From assembly GCF_014235185.1 (NCBI RefSeq), contig NZ_CP060131.1, forward strand, positions 1,495,501-1,559,500: a stretch of 64,000 bases of DNA. The letters run 5' to 3'. Every line of letters starts with the position of its first letter. The first letter of the stretch is position 1. Source of the DNA: Pseudonocardia petroleophila. Lineage in GTDB: Bacteria > Actinomycetota > Actinomycetes > Mycobacteriales > Pseudonocardiaceae. Of this stretch, positions 41,975 to 49,692 are shown piece by piece. Below the pieces are notes generated by a model. It saw only the letters and a program-made list of their open reading frames with translations, did no database searches and was not told the origin of the DNA. Both the position numbers and the translations under genes were made by a program.

Positions 41975-43144
41975 TCAGGTCTGAGCGGGGATGCGGTGGG
42001 GGACGAACGCCGCGCCGTCGTCGGTGACCAGCCCGACGGTCTCGCGGATGCCGAGGCCGGCCGCCGTGTCGCCGACGACCCACGCGCCCAGCGCGGGGCG
42101 GAAGCCGTCGAACTCGGGGAGCGGGGCGAAGAGCTGGTAGACGAAGCCCTCCTCCCCGTAGACGCCGCCGGTCTCGTGCTCCATGCCGGGGGCGACGATC
42201 GTGACGTTGGCGCCCTCGCGGCCCAGCCGCGGCTTGCGGACGTACTCGGTGAGCAGCCCGGGCTGGTCGAGGAACGCGGGCAGCAGGTTGGGGTGCCCGG
42301 GGTACATCTCCCACAGCACCGCGAGCAGCGCCTTGTTCGACAGCAGCGTCTTCCACAGCGGCTCGACCCAGAGCGTCTCGGGGAGGCTGCGCAGGACGTG
42401 CTTGCCGAAGTCGTCGGTGACGACCCACTCCCACGGGTAGAGCTTGAAGACCGCGCTCATCGGGGCCTCCTCGAGGTCGACGAAGCGGTCCAGTGCGGCG
42501 TCCCAGCCGATGTCCTCGATGGCGAGGCCGACGGTGTTCAGACCGGCCTCGGCCGCGGTCTCCTGCAGGTAGCCGACGGTGACGTGGTCCTCCCCGCTCG
42601 CGTCGGCGCCGGACCAGGTGAAGTGGACGTCGTCACCGGGGAGGCGGGCCTTGAGCTCCCCCCAGCGCTCGACGAGCTTCTCGTGCAGCGAGTTCCACTG
42701 GTCGTCCTCGGGGTGGGCGTCCTTGAGCCAGTACCACTGCAGCAGCGACGCCTCGAGCAGCGTGGTGGGGGTGTCGGCGTTGTACTCCAGCATCTGCGCC
42801 GGGCCGGAGCCGTCGTAGCGCAGGTCGAAGCGGCCGTAGACGTGCGGGTCGCTGCGCCGCCAGGACGCCGCCACGCCCTCCCACGCGTACTCCGGGATGG
42901 CGAAGTCGCGGAACCGCTCGGTGGTGACGACGTGGTCGACGGCCTCCAGGCACATCGAGTGCAGCACCTCGACGTCGGCCTCCAGGGAGAGGATCTCGTC
43001 CATCGAGAAGGCGTAGTGGACGGACTCGTCCCAGTACGGCCGGGCGACGCCGCCCTGGCCCCGGCCGGGCGCGCCGAAGACCATGCCCTGCTCGCGGACG
43101 GTGTCCTCCCACCCCGCCCGCGGCTCCCCCCGATGCCGCTGCAC
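41975..43144 (-). CDS. Glutathionylspermidine synthase-like ATP-grasp protein (YjfC/YgiC-like)
   Basis: 389 residues of the GspS C-terminal synthetase fold: ARPYWDESVHYAFSMDEI at the start, LEYNADTPTTLLEASLLQWY, VFKLYPWEWV and GVYGEEGFVYQLFAPLP near the end. The amidase half of true GspS is absent. Actinobacteria are not known to make glutathionylspermidine, so the actual ligation partners are unknown. GTG 43144 starts 4 bp after the stop of the YgiB-like gene, and DUF350 follows, a three-gene module also seen in enterobacteria (yjfM-yjfC-yjfL). Confidence 0.85.
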   Translation of the reverse strand: MQRHRGEPRAGWEDTVREQGMVFGAPGRGQGGVARPYWDESVHYAFSMDEILSLEADVEVLHSMCLEAVDHVVTTERFRDFAIPEYAWEGVAASWRRSDPHVYGRFDLRYDGSGPAQMLEYNADTPTTLLEASLLQWYWLKDAHPEDDQWNSLHEKLVERWGELKARLPGDDVHFTWSGADASGEDHVTVGYLQETAAEAGLNTVGLAIEDIGWDAALDRFVDLEEAPMSAVFKLYPWEWVVTDDFGKHVLRSLPETLWVEPLWKTLLSNKALLAVLWEMYPGHPNLLPAFLDQPGLLTEYVRKPRLGREGANVTIVAPGMEHETGGVYGEEGFVYQLFAPLPEFDGFRPALGAWVVGDTAAGLGIRETVGLVTDDGAAFVPHRIPAQT

Positions 43145-43148
43145 GGCG

Positions 43149-43739
43149 CTAGCTGCCGCTCGACGAGCTGCCGCCGGACACGCCCAGCCCGCCGCGGGAG
43201 ACGCTGTCGGACCCCGACGACGACGCGCGCGGGGACACGTCGCGGCCCGACGACGTCGTGACGCGCGTGCCGCCGCTCGGCACGACCGTCGTGCCGCCGG
43301 ACACCCGCTGCCCGACGGTGCCGGTGCCGCCGTAGTTGTAGTGGTACTGGCGGCCGCCACCGCCGATGAAGATCGGGTAGAAGCCGCCGCCGTGGTAGCC
43401 GTTGCTCGCGACCGGGGTGACGCAGTTGGAGTCGTCGACGATCTCGCCGGACTCCTCGTCGACGCACTGCGCCCGGACCTCCTCGTCGGGCCGCGCCACC
43501 GCGTACCCGACGGCGATCAGCGCGACGACCCCGACCGTGACGCCCGCCCCGACGAGGATCCGCCTGCGCTTCTTCTGCCCGCGCTCCTCGTCCTCGGCCG
43601 CCTGTCGCGCCGCGGCCTCCTGCCGGCGCGCGGCCTGCTCACGGGCGCGACGCTCCGCGAGCGTCGGCTCACGCGGCGTCGTGGACGAGTCCTGGAACCG
43701 CATGCTGCCCGGCTCCGGACGTTCCTCGTCGTCGCCCAT
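43149..43739 (-). CDS. YgiB/YjfM-like single-pass membrane protein with Gly/Ser-rich tail
   Basis: 196 residues: an Arg/Glu/Ala-rich cytosolic helix (about 27-58), one membrane segment (about 61-79, ILVGAGVTVGVVALIAVGYA), then an outer part with two Cys (AQCVDEESGEIVDDSNCV), a GGGFYPIFIGGGG block and a Ser/Gly-rich tail. The CVDE...VDDSNC pattern and low-complexity tail resemble DUF1190-type YgiB/YjfM proteins, which sit beside GspS-like genes. First gene of the three-gene module; ATG with GAGGGGG upstream and TACGGT further up as a possible -10. Confidence 0.65.
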   Translation of the reverse strand: MGDDEERPEPGSMRFQDSSTTPREPTLAERRAREQAARRQEAAARQAAEDEERGQKKRRRILVGAGVTVGVVALIAVGYAVARPDEEVRAQCVDEESGEIVDDSNCVTPVASNGYHGGGFYPIFIGGGGRQYHYNYGGTGTVGQRVSGGTTVVPSGGTRVTTSSGRDVSPRASSSGSDSVSRGGLGVSGGSSSSGS

Positions 43740-43859
43740 GACCGCCCCCTCACAGATCAGTTCGCGCGCGCACCGTACCCGGGGCGGCCACCGGGCCGGA
43801 CACGGACGTTCGCAGCACGCCGACGACCGATGACCGCGCGGGAGCGACCGCGACGCGGA

Positions 43860-43876
43860 GTGACCGAACAGGTCAC
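43860..43876 (+). promoter_or_regulatory. Inverted repeat just before the septum-formation gene
   Basis: GTGACC, loop GAACA, GGTCAC, ending 3 nt before ATG 43880. It may be an operator or a start-site hairpin. Weak evidence by itself. Confidence 0.3.
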
Positions 43877-43879
43877 GGC

Positions 43880-45103
43880 ATGATGACGGTCGTCATGGAC
43901 CGAACCCTCACCGCTCCCCGGCCCGTGCGTGACGACGACGCTCCCCCGCACTCCCCGTCGTCCGCGCCCTCGTCGGGTGGACGTGCACCCAGCCCCTCCG
44001 TGCACCCCCTGCGGCGCGTCGTCACGGGCGTCGTCGTCGGCGCCCTGCTGATGCTGGGCGCCGCCTCGCTCGACACGTTCACCGGCGCCGAGGTCCCCGT
44101 GCTGGGTTCCTTCGCCGCGGTGGCCGCGCCGCCCGACGAGCCCGAGATCGTCGAGGTCCCGGCACCGCCGGCCACCCCGGGCACGTGCCTGACCTGGACC
44201 CGTCCCGACGCGGTCGACACCGCGCTCGTCGACTGCGCCCAGCCGCACCTGTTCGAGCAGGCCGGCACGGTCGTCCTGGCCGACCAGGTCGCGCTGCCGG
44301 ACGACTCGACGTGGCGCCAGCTCGTCGACGAGCGGTGCGGACCGGTCGTCATGACCTACCTGAACGACGTGTTCGATCCCGACGGCCGCTACCGCGTCGG
44401 CGCGCTCAAGCCGTCGCCGTCCAAGTGGGAGCAGGGCGACCGGGAGCTGCGCTGCGGGCTGCAGAGCGCGTCGCGCTCCGGTGCGCTCTACCCGATGACC
44501 GGCCGCGTCGCCGACGGTGACCAGGCCGCCGTCCAGGAGCCGGGTGTCTGCCTGGCCATCGACGGCCCCCGCGTCGGCGACCCCGTCGCCTGCTCCGGGC
44601 CGCACGCGCTGGAGACCGTCGGCATCGTCGACATGGCGGCCGACTTCCCGAACGGCTACCCCGCCGTCGCCGACCAGGACGCCTACCTGCAGCCCAAGTG
44701 CAACGAGATCGCGGCGGCCTACGCGGGCGGCCCGACCGTCGTCACCGACAAGGGCCTCACGGTCTACTGGAACAACATCAGCGAGGAGTCCTGGGCGGCG
44801 GGCACCTACCGGGCCAACTGCAACGTGGCCGCGCTGCTGCCCGACCGCAGCGGGTTCGCGCCGGTCACCGGCCCGGTCACCGGCGACGTCGTCATCGGCG
44901 ACCAGCTGGCCCCGCCCGCGGAGAACACCCCCGACGCCGGCATCCCCGCCCCGCCGACGACCACGCCCGCCGCGCCGTCGAGCACCCCGCCCGCCGACGG
45001 GTCGACCGCACCGACGGACGGCGCCCCCGCCTCGGAGGCCCCGCCCGCCGGAGAGGCCCCGCCGGTGCCGGTGGAGGTGCCGGTCCCGCTCGAGGGGACC
45101 TGA
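43880..45103 (+). CDS. Septum formation family membrane protein (Rv3835-like)
   Basis: 407 residues: Pro/Ser-rich cytosolic N-terminus, one membrane helix (about 47-66, VVTGVVVGALLMLGAASL), two related extracytoplasmic repeats with paired Cys (TCLTWTRPDAVDTALVDCAQPHL is echoed by VCLAIDGPRVGDPVACSGPH) and a Pro/Thr/Ala-rich tail. The Cys-x-n-Cys..H pattern is that of the septum-formation domain. Rv3835 of M. tuberculosis has the same layout and the same downstream neighbour. Start ATG 43880; ATG 43883 and 43895 are alternatives. A division-related role is family-level inference. Confidence 0.78.
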   Translation: MMTVVMDRTLTAPRPVRDDDAPPHSPSSAPSSGGRAPSPSVHPLRRVVTGVVVGALLMLGAASLDTFTGAEVPVLGSFAAVAAPPDEPEIVEVPAPPATPGTCLTWTRPDAVDTALVDCAQPHLFEQAGTVVLADQVALPDDSTWRQLVDERCGPVVMTYLNDVFDPDGRYRVGALKPSPSKWEQGDRELRCGLQSASRSGALYPMTGRVADGDQAAVQEPGVCLAIDGPRVGDPVACSGPHALETVGIVDMAADFPNGYPAVADQDAYLQPKCNEIAAAYAGGPTVVTDKGLTVYWNNISEESWAAGTYRANCNVAALLPDRSGFAPVTGPVTGDVVIGDQLAPPAENTPDAGIPAPPTTTPAAPSSTPPADGSTAPTDGAPASEAPPAGEAPPVPVEVPVPLEGT

Positions 45104-45114
45104 CCGTCGCCGGC

Positions 45115-45459
45115 ATGGAGATGACCCGGCTCCGCTTCGAGGAGCTGGTCGCCGACGCGCTCGACACGATCCCGGCCGAGCTCACCCGGGCGATGGACAA
45201 CGTCGTGGTGCTCGTGGAGGACCGCCACCCCGAGGACCCCGACCTGCTCGGGCTCTACGAGGGCGTCGCCCTGACCGAGCGCACGTCGTCCTACGGCGGC
45301 GTGCTGCCCGACCGGATCTCGATCTACCAGGACGCGATCCTGTCGATCTGCTCCGACGCCGACGAGGTCGTGCACGAGGTCGCGGTCACGGTCGTGCACG
45401 AGGTGGCCCACCACTTCGGCATCGACGAGGACACGCTGCACGACCTCGGCTGGGGCTAG
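45115..45459 (+). CDS. Minimal zincin metallopeptidase (Rv3836-like)
   Basis: 114 residues with the zinc motif VVHEVAHHFGID (His95-Glu96-xx-His99) near the C-terminus, followed by DTLHDLGWG. This is the small zincin-like family (DUF1025 type); activity is little studied. ATG 45115 follows the septum-formation gene by 11 bp, the order found in M. tuberculosis Rv3835-Rv3836, so the two are co-transcribed. Confidence 0.85.
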   Translation: MEMTRLRFEELVADALDTIPAELTRAMDNVVVLVEDRHPEDPDLLGLYEGVALTERTSSYGGVLPDRISIYQDAILSICSDADEVVHEVAVTVVHEVAHHFGIDEDTLHDLGWG

Positions 45460-45479
45460 CCCCGTCCCGGCCGGAGGGC

Positions 45480-46109
45480 TCAGTCGGCGGGCCCGCCCGC
45501 CGTGACGTCCCCGACCACCGGGACCGCGCTGTCCCACTGCTCCAGGGTCCAGCCGGTCGCCGGGGAGCCGGTCAGGACCACGAGGCCGGTGTTCGGGACG
45601 TAGGCGGTCTCCGCGGGGTCGCCGAGCAGTGCGCCGCTGGCGAGCCGGATCGCGGCGCCGTGGCTGGCCAGCAGCACCGTGCCGTCGACGCCGTCGGTGG
45701 CCCGTTCGACGGCGGGCAGGAACCGGGCCCGCAGGTCCAGCGCCGACTCGCCGCCGGGCAGGTGGGCGCCGAGGTCACCGGCCAGCCAGGCGGCGTAGAC
45801 GGTCTCGAACCGCTCGCGCGCCGCCTCGTCGCCGCGGCCCTCCAGGTCGCCGCAGAACACCTCGTGCACGCCCTCGACGACGCCGACCTCGAGCCCGTGC
45901 ACCGCGGCGACGGGGGCGGCGGTCTGCTGGGCGCGGGTCGCGGTCGAGGCGAGCACGACGTCGATCCGCTCGCCGCGCAGCCGCTCCCCCAGCGCCGCGG
46001 CCTGCTCCCGGCCCAGCGCGTTGAGCGGGGGCCCGGGCGGCGCGGAGTCGAGGACGCGGCCGACGTTGGAGTCGGTCTGGCCGTGCCGGGCCAGGATCAG
46101 CCGGGTCAT
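45480..46109 (-). CDS. Histidine phosphatase / phosphoglycerate mutase-like protein (Rv3837c-like)
   Basis: 209 residues with the phosphohistidine motif ILARHGQT (His9), the second-arm Arg in STATRAQQTA, and the proton-donor/His region LLASHGAAIRL. These are typical histidine-phosphatase features; the substrate is not evident and a true glycolytic mutase is unlikely given its length. ATG overlaps the pheA stop (ATGA). Same order as Rv3837c-Rv3838c. Confidence 0.88.
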   Translation of the reverse strand: MTRLILARHGQTDSNVGRVLDSAPPGPPLNALGREQAAALGERLRGERIDVVLASTATRAQQTAAPVAAVHGLEVGVVEGVHEVFCGDLEGRGDEAARERFETVYAAWLAGDLGAHLPGGESALDLRARFLPAVERATDGVDGTVLLASHGAAIRLASGALLGDPAETAYVPNTGLVVLTGSPATGWTLEQWDSAVPVVGDVTAGGPAD

Positions 46110-47050
46110 GCCACGCTCCCCGCGCGCAGGGCGTCGAGCCAGGCCTGCGCGGCGGCGAACGCGGTGCCGGTGGCGGCGCCCAGCGGGGCGGCCGGATCGG
46201 TGGTCCCCGTCGGGGGGACCCCGGTGCCCGCGCGCGGGAACGAGCCGAGGAAGCGCACCTCGTCGCAGCGCCGGTGCAGCGCGGCCAGCGCCTCCCCCAT
46301 CGCGGGGTCGGCGACGTGGCCGGTGCAGTCGATGTGGAACCAGTACTCCGCGTGCCGGTCCTTGATCGGGCGCGACTCGATGCGCGTGAGGTCGATGCCG
46401 CGGACGGCGAGCTCGGTGAGCAGGCCGAGCAGCGACCCCGGCTGGTTGCGGGTGGTGGCCGCGAACGTCGTGCGGTCGTGGCCGGTCGGCGCGGGCGGCG
46501 GGCCGGGCGGGGCGACGAGCACGAACCGCGTGACGGCGCCGGGGTTGTCGGCCACGTCGTCGACCGCGACGACCAGCCCGTGCTGCTCCGCGGCGAGCGG
46601 GGCGGCGACGGCGGCGTCGAGGTCCCCGCGGGCGACCTGCGCCGCGGCCTCCGCGGTGGACGTCGTGAGCAGCACCTCCGCGTCGGGCAGGTGCGCGGCG
46701 AGCCAGCCGCGGGTCTGCGCGACGGCGTGCGGGTGCGAGCCGACGCGCCGGATGTCGGCGGTCGCGGTGCCCGCCCGCACCATCACGGCGAAGCGCACCG
46801 CGACCAGCGCCTCGCGGACGATCACCAGCGGCGGCGAGCCGACGAGCCCGTCGAGCACCGCCCCGACGGCGCCCTCGACGCTGTTCTCGATCGGGACGCA
46901 CCCGGCGTCGACCTCGCCGCTGCGGACGGCCGCGAGCACCGCGGGGCTGCCCGCGCACGGCACCAGCTCGGCACCGCGGGACTCGGGGAGCGACCGCAGC
47001 GCCTGCTCGGTGAACGTGGCGTGCGGACCCAGGAACGCCAGACGGACCAC
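46106..47050 (-). CDS. pheA: Prephenate dehydratase PheA
   Basis: Converts prephenate to phenylpyruvate in phenylalanine synthesis. 314 residues: catalytic domain (about 1-185) with LAFLGPHATFTEQAL at the start, VPIENSVEGAV and the conserved NPGAVTRFVLV (Thr-Arg-Phe), then a regulatory ACT domain (about 200-275) with QPGSLLGLLTELAVRGIDLT and IESRPIKDRHAEYWF, the phenylalanine-binding ESRP motif. Monofunctional, as in other actinobacteria. GTG 47050 has TAGGGT 7 nt upstream. Confidence 0.95.
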   Translation of the reverse strand: MVRLAFLGPHATFTEQALRSLPESRGAELVPCAGSPAVLAAVRSGEVDAGCVPIENSVEGAVGAVLDGLVGSPPLVIVREALVAVRFAVMVRAGTATADIRRVGSHPHAVAQTRGWLAAHLPDAEVLLTTSTAEAAAQVARGDLDAAVAAPLAAEQHGLVVAVDDVADNPGAVTRFVLVAPPGPPPAPTGHDRTTFAATTRNQPGSLLGLLTELAVRGIDLTRIESRPIKDRHAEYWFHIDCTGHVADPAMGEALAALHRRCDEVRFLGSFPRAGTGVPPTGTTDPAAPLGAATGTAFAAAQAWLDALRAGSVA

Positions 47051-47057
47051 GCCCCGG

Positions 47058-47063
47058 ACCCTA
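47058..47063 (-). promoter_or_regulatory. -10 box (TAGGGT) of leaderless pheA promoter
   Basis: Minus-strand TAGGGT, 7 nt, GTG at 47050. Confidence 0.5.
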
Positions 47064-47085
47064 ATCCCCGCCGCCGGGCGCCCGG

Positions 47086-47964
47086 TCAGCGGGAGAGCAG
47101 GCCCAGACCGGCGAGCGCGGAGCCGGGCGCGGGGTCGGCCCCGCACCGCGAGAGCAGGCCCCGCACCCCGGAGACGGCCCGGTCGGACCACTCCCCGATC
47201 TCCGCCGCGAGCGCCCCGCCGTCGGTGCTGCGCAGGGCCGCGGCGACGTCGCCGCCGCCGAGCGCGCGGGCCACGGCGACCAGGAGGTTGACGATGCCGT
47301 GCCGCCGCGCGGACGGGCTCTCGACGCGCACCGCCTCGTGCAGCCCGAGCGTGGTGAACCCCCGGCCGGTCGACGCGACGACCCGGACGAACCGCTCGAC
47401 GTCGTCGGTGGAGGGGGCGTCGGTCGGCCGGGGCCCGCCGCAGCGCAGCTTGGGCGCGTGCCCCTGGTCGGCGACGCGGCGCACGGCGTCGAGCCACGCG
47501 TCGGTGGCGCCGGGGTCGTCGTGGGCGGGGCGGCGGGGCTCGACGACGGCGACGACGTCCTCCGGCACGAACTCCGCGACGCGGTCGAGCCACACCCCGT
47601 CGACGTCCGGGGGCGCGGCGGTCTCGACGGTCCGGGGCGCGAGCAGGGCCGGGCGCGACAGGACGGTGGACAGCGCCTTCGGCACCGACCCCAACCCGGT
47701 GTCGACGACGAGCGAGAGGTCGACCGGGCGGGCCGGCGCGGACCGGGCGAGCTCCTTGACCAGTTCGGGCAGGCGCGACACGGGACAGGCGAGCTGGCCG
47801 ACGAGACCGCTGAAGGCCCCGTCGCGGGCGGCGAGGTAGCGGGCGACGACGCTCTCGACCGGATGGGTGTCCCTCGGCCCGAGCAGGCCCGTGTCGTCGA
47901 CGAGCTGCGCGAACAGGGGCGGGATGGACCAGGGTTCGGTTCCCGCCGTCGGCTGCGTCGTCAC
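47086..47964 (-). CDS. Conserved actinobacterial protein of unknown function
   Basis: 292 residues, no signal peptide or membrane helix. A repeating pattern of hydrophobic strands and charged helices (PVDLSLVVDTGLGSVPKAL, DVVAVVEPRRP, APKLRCGG, GRGFTTLGLHEAVRV) suggests an alpha/beta barrel, and the KLRCGG and GLHEAVR blocks recur in actinobacterial proteins I cannot name. GTG 47964 is preferred: TAGCGT lies 8 nt upstream. The next GTG upstream in frame, 47991, would add nine residues including a rare TTA codon. Confidence 0.6.
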   Translation of the reverse strand: MTTQPTAGTEPWSIPPLFAQLVDDTGLLGPRDTHPVESVVARYLAARDGAFSGLVGQLACPVSRLPELVKELARSAPARPVDLSLVVDTGLGSVPKALSTVLSRPALLAPRTVETAAPPDVDGVWLDRVAEFVPEDVVAVVEPRRPAHDDPGATDAWLDAVRRVADQGHAPKLRCGGPRPTDAPSTDDVERFVRVVASTGRGFTTLGLHEAVRVESPSARRHGIVNLLVAVARALGGGDVAAALRSTDGGALAAEIGEWSDRAVSGVRGLLSRCGADPAPGSALAGLGLLSR

Positions 47965-48037
47965 GGCCACAGACGCTAACGGGTCGGTCACGGCCGATCG
48001 ACTCGGGCTGACGGTTGCGCCGTCCGACCCGTGGGAG

Positions 48038-48056
48038 CTAGCTTAGGCTCACCTAA
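48038..48056 (+). promoter_or_regulatory. IdeR/DtxR iron box
   Basis: CTAGCTTAGGCTCACCTAA matches the 19-bp IdeR consensus at 16 positions, including the TTAGGC...CCTAA dyad. It ends 14 bp before the TTG start of the DUF2470 gene, so holo-IdeR would repress transcription in iron-replete cells. GGAGG at 48060-48064 supplies the ribosome site. Confidence 0.8.
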
Positions 48057-48070
48057 TTCGGAGGTGTTCC

Positions 48071-48853
48071 TTGGGAACCACGCGCCTGCGGCGTCCACCC
48101 GCCCCGACCGACGCCGAACGCGCCCGCAGCCTCACCGTGCGCGGGGGCGGCGCTGCGGCGCTCGTCGGCACCGGCTCCCCGGTCGCGCACCCGCGCACCC
48201 ATCACGTGCACGCCGACGGATCGGCGATCCTGCTGCTCGCCGACGACGAGCCGGTGCTGGCCCGGCTGGGCGGGCGGCGGCCGGGCGACGAGCCCGAGCT
48301 GGCCGTGATGCTGGAGCTCGCCGACACCGCGCCGGTCGACCTGCGCGAGCCGGTCCGCGGCCTGCTGTGGATCACCGGGCACATCACGCCGGTCGAGCCG
48401 GAGCGGGCCCGGCGCATCGCGGTCGGGCTCGTCGAGCACCACCCGCACCCCGCCCTGCTCGAGCTCGGGCACGGCGCCGTGATGGTGCGCCTGACCCCCG
48501 GCTCCGCGGTCCTGTCCGACGCCGAGGGCACCGCCGCGCTGACGCCCGTCGACCTCGCGGCCGCCCGGCCCGACCCGTTCTGCCGCTACGAGCACCAGTG
48601 GCTCGGGCACCTGGAGCGGGCGCACCCCGAGGTGTTCACCGCACTGTCGCGGCACCTGCCCCCGGCGCTGCGCGACCTCGGGGACGTGCGCGTGCGCCCG
48701 CTCGGCGTCGACCGCTGCGGCCTGCGGCTGCGCGTGGAGACCGCCGACCGCGACCACGACGTGCGGCTCGCCTGGGAGCAGCCCATCGACACCGTCGAGC
48801 AGCTGCGGACGCAGTTCCAGCGGATGGTCGGGTGCCCGGTGCGGCGGCCCTGA
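48071..48853 (+). CDS. DUF2470 protein, iron-regulated (Rv3839-like)
   Basis: 260 residues. The N-terminal part (ERARSLTVRGGGAAALVGTG, HVHADGSAILLLADD) resembles a split-barrel flavin/heme-oxygenase-like half; the C-terminal DUF2470 part includes ALSRHLPPALRDLGDVRVRPL and DHDVRLAWEQPIDT. Related proteins bind or degrade heme. Rv3839 has the same length and is IdeR-regulated in M. tuberculosis; here too an iron box precedes the gene. The TTG start is fixed by GGAGG 6 nt upstream. A role in heme or iron handling under starvation is inference. Confidence 0.78.
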   Translation: MGTTRLRRPPAPTDAERARSLTVRGGGAAALVGTGSPVAHPRTHHVHADGSAILLLADDEPVLARLGGRRPGDEPELAVMLELADTAPVDLREPVRGLLWITGHITPVEPERARRIAVGLVEHHPHPALLELGHGAVMVRLTPGSAVLSDAEGTAALTPVDLAAARPDPFCRYEHQWLGHLERAHPEVFTALSRHLPPALRDLGDVRVRPLGVDRCGLRLRVETADRDHDVRLAWEQPIDTVEQLRTQFQRMVGCPVRRP

Positions 48854-48858
48854 CCGCC

Positions 48859-49173
48859 TCAGGCCGCCGGGCGCAGGGCCTGGACCCGCCGGGTGACCGC
48901 GCGCTCGGCCACGAACGACGCGATCGGGATGGTGCCGGCGAGCAGCACGACCAGTGCCTCCAGCGGCTTCGCGCGCACGCGCTCGGCCAGGATCAGCGTG
49001 CAGACGATGTAGAGCATGTAGAGGAAGCCGTGCGTCACGCCGACGACCGCGACCGGGCCGGGCGTGTCGAAGAAGTACTTCAGCGGCATCGCGACGAACA
49101 CCAGCACGATCAGGCCGATGCCCGTGACCCAGGCGGCGACGCGGTAGTTGCGCAGAGCGGTCGGGATCGACAC
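48859..49173 (-). CDS. DUF3817 small membrane protein
   Basis: 104 residues with three hydrophobic helices and the family pattern RVAAWVTGIGLIVLVFVAMP, then VVGVTHGFLYMLYI. The HGFLYM motif is typical of DUF3817. Function unknown. It converges on the DUF2470 gene with a 5-bp gap and follows the next gene by 8 bp, so it is in one operon with it. Confidence 0.82.
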   Translation of the reverse strand: MSIPTALRNYRVAAWVTGIGLIVLVFVAMPLKYFFDTPGPVAVVGVTHGFLYMLYIVCTLILAERVRAKPLEALVVLLAGTIPIASFVAERAVTRRVQALRPAA

Positions 49174-49181
49174 GGGCCGTC

Positions 49182-49658
49182 CTATCGGGAGTCGCGCTCG
49201 GCGAGCTGCCGGAGCATCTGGTTGTAGGCGACGAGGCGGGGGTTCTCGTCGGCGTCGAGCTCGGGCACCGCGACGCGCGGGCGGGCGGTGAAGGGGCTGT
49301 CGGTGTCCGGGCCGGCGGCGGCCGGGCCCTGCTCGACGACCGGCTCGGGCTCCGGCACGGGCGCGACGGCGTCCCCGACCTCGACGGCGTCACCGACCTC
49401 GACGGCGTCCCCGACCTCCACGGCGGCGGGCCCCGCGGCCAGCGTGGCCGCCTCCATGCGCAGCAGCCGCCACCACATGACGCCGAAGAACAGCGCGAAC
49501 ACCGGCCACTGCACGCCGTAGCCGACGTTGAGCGCACTGCCCAGCGCCGAACCGGCCCGCTGCCACTGCCACACCGCGAGCCAGCCGCAGGTGGCCATCG
49601 CGCCGAGCGTCAGCAGGTGCCACGCCATCCAGCGGGGGGAGAGGGCCAGCCGCAACAC
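49182..49658 (-). CDS. Two-helix membrane protein with tandem EVGDAV repeats
   Basis: 158 residues. Two helices near the N-terminus (LSPRWMAWHLLTLGAMATCG... and VQWPVFALFFGVMWW) flank a WQWQRAGS motif that I recognise in a small actinobacterial membrane protein family of unknown function. A charged tail follows, holding three exact EVGDAV copies. GTG 49658 has TAGTCT 7 nt upstream. Divergent from the CPBP protease gene across 34 bp. Confidence 0.65.
   Translation of the reverse strand: MLRLALSPRWMAWHLLTLGAMATCGWLAVWQWQRAGSALGSALNVGYGVQWPVFALFFGVMWWRLLRMEAATLAAGPAAVEVGDAVEVGDAVEVGDAVAPVPEPEPVVEQGPAAAGPDTDSPFTARPRVAVPELDADENPRLVAYNQMLRQLAERDSR
49365..49418. repeat. 18-bp tandem repeat, three copies, inside a coding region
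   Basis: Three consecutive copies of GACGGCGTCCCCGACCTC with one mismatch (A for C in copy two). It encodes the acidic EVGDAV repeats in the cytosolic tail of the two-helix protein. The copy number is likely to vary between strains by slippage. Confidence 0.8.
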
Positions 49659-49665
49659 GTCGTCC

Positions 49666-49671
49666 AGACTA
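49666..49671 (-). promoter_or_regulatory. -10 box (TAGTCT) of leaderless two-helix protein gene
   Basis: Minus-strand TAGTCT, 7 nt, GTG at 49658. It lies 9 bp from the opposed -10 box at 49681. Confidence 0.45.
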
Positions 49672-49680
49672 CGCCGCCGG

Positions 49681-49686
49681 TAGCGT
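49681..49686 (+). promoter_or_regulatory. -10 box (TAGCGT) of leaderless CPBP gene
   Basis: TAGCGT, 6 nt, GTG at 49693. Confidence 0.45.
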
Positions 49687-49692
49687 CGGGAC

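Noticed and set aside
45452..45463. GGGGCTAGCCCC palindrome at the stop of the zincin gene, considered as a terminator
   Set aside because: The loop would be only 2 nt, too small for a stable RNA hairpin. It is likely a chance dyad around the stop codon.
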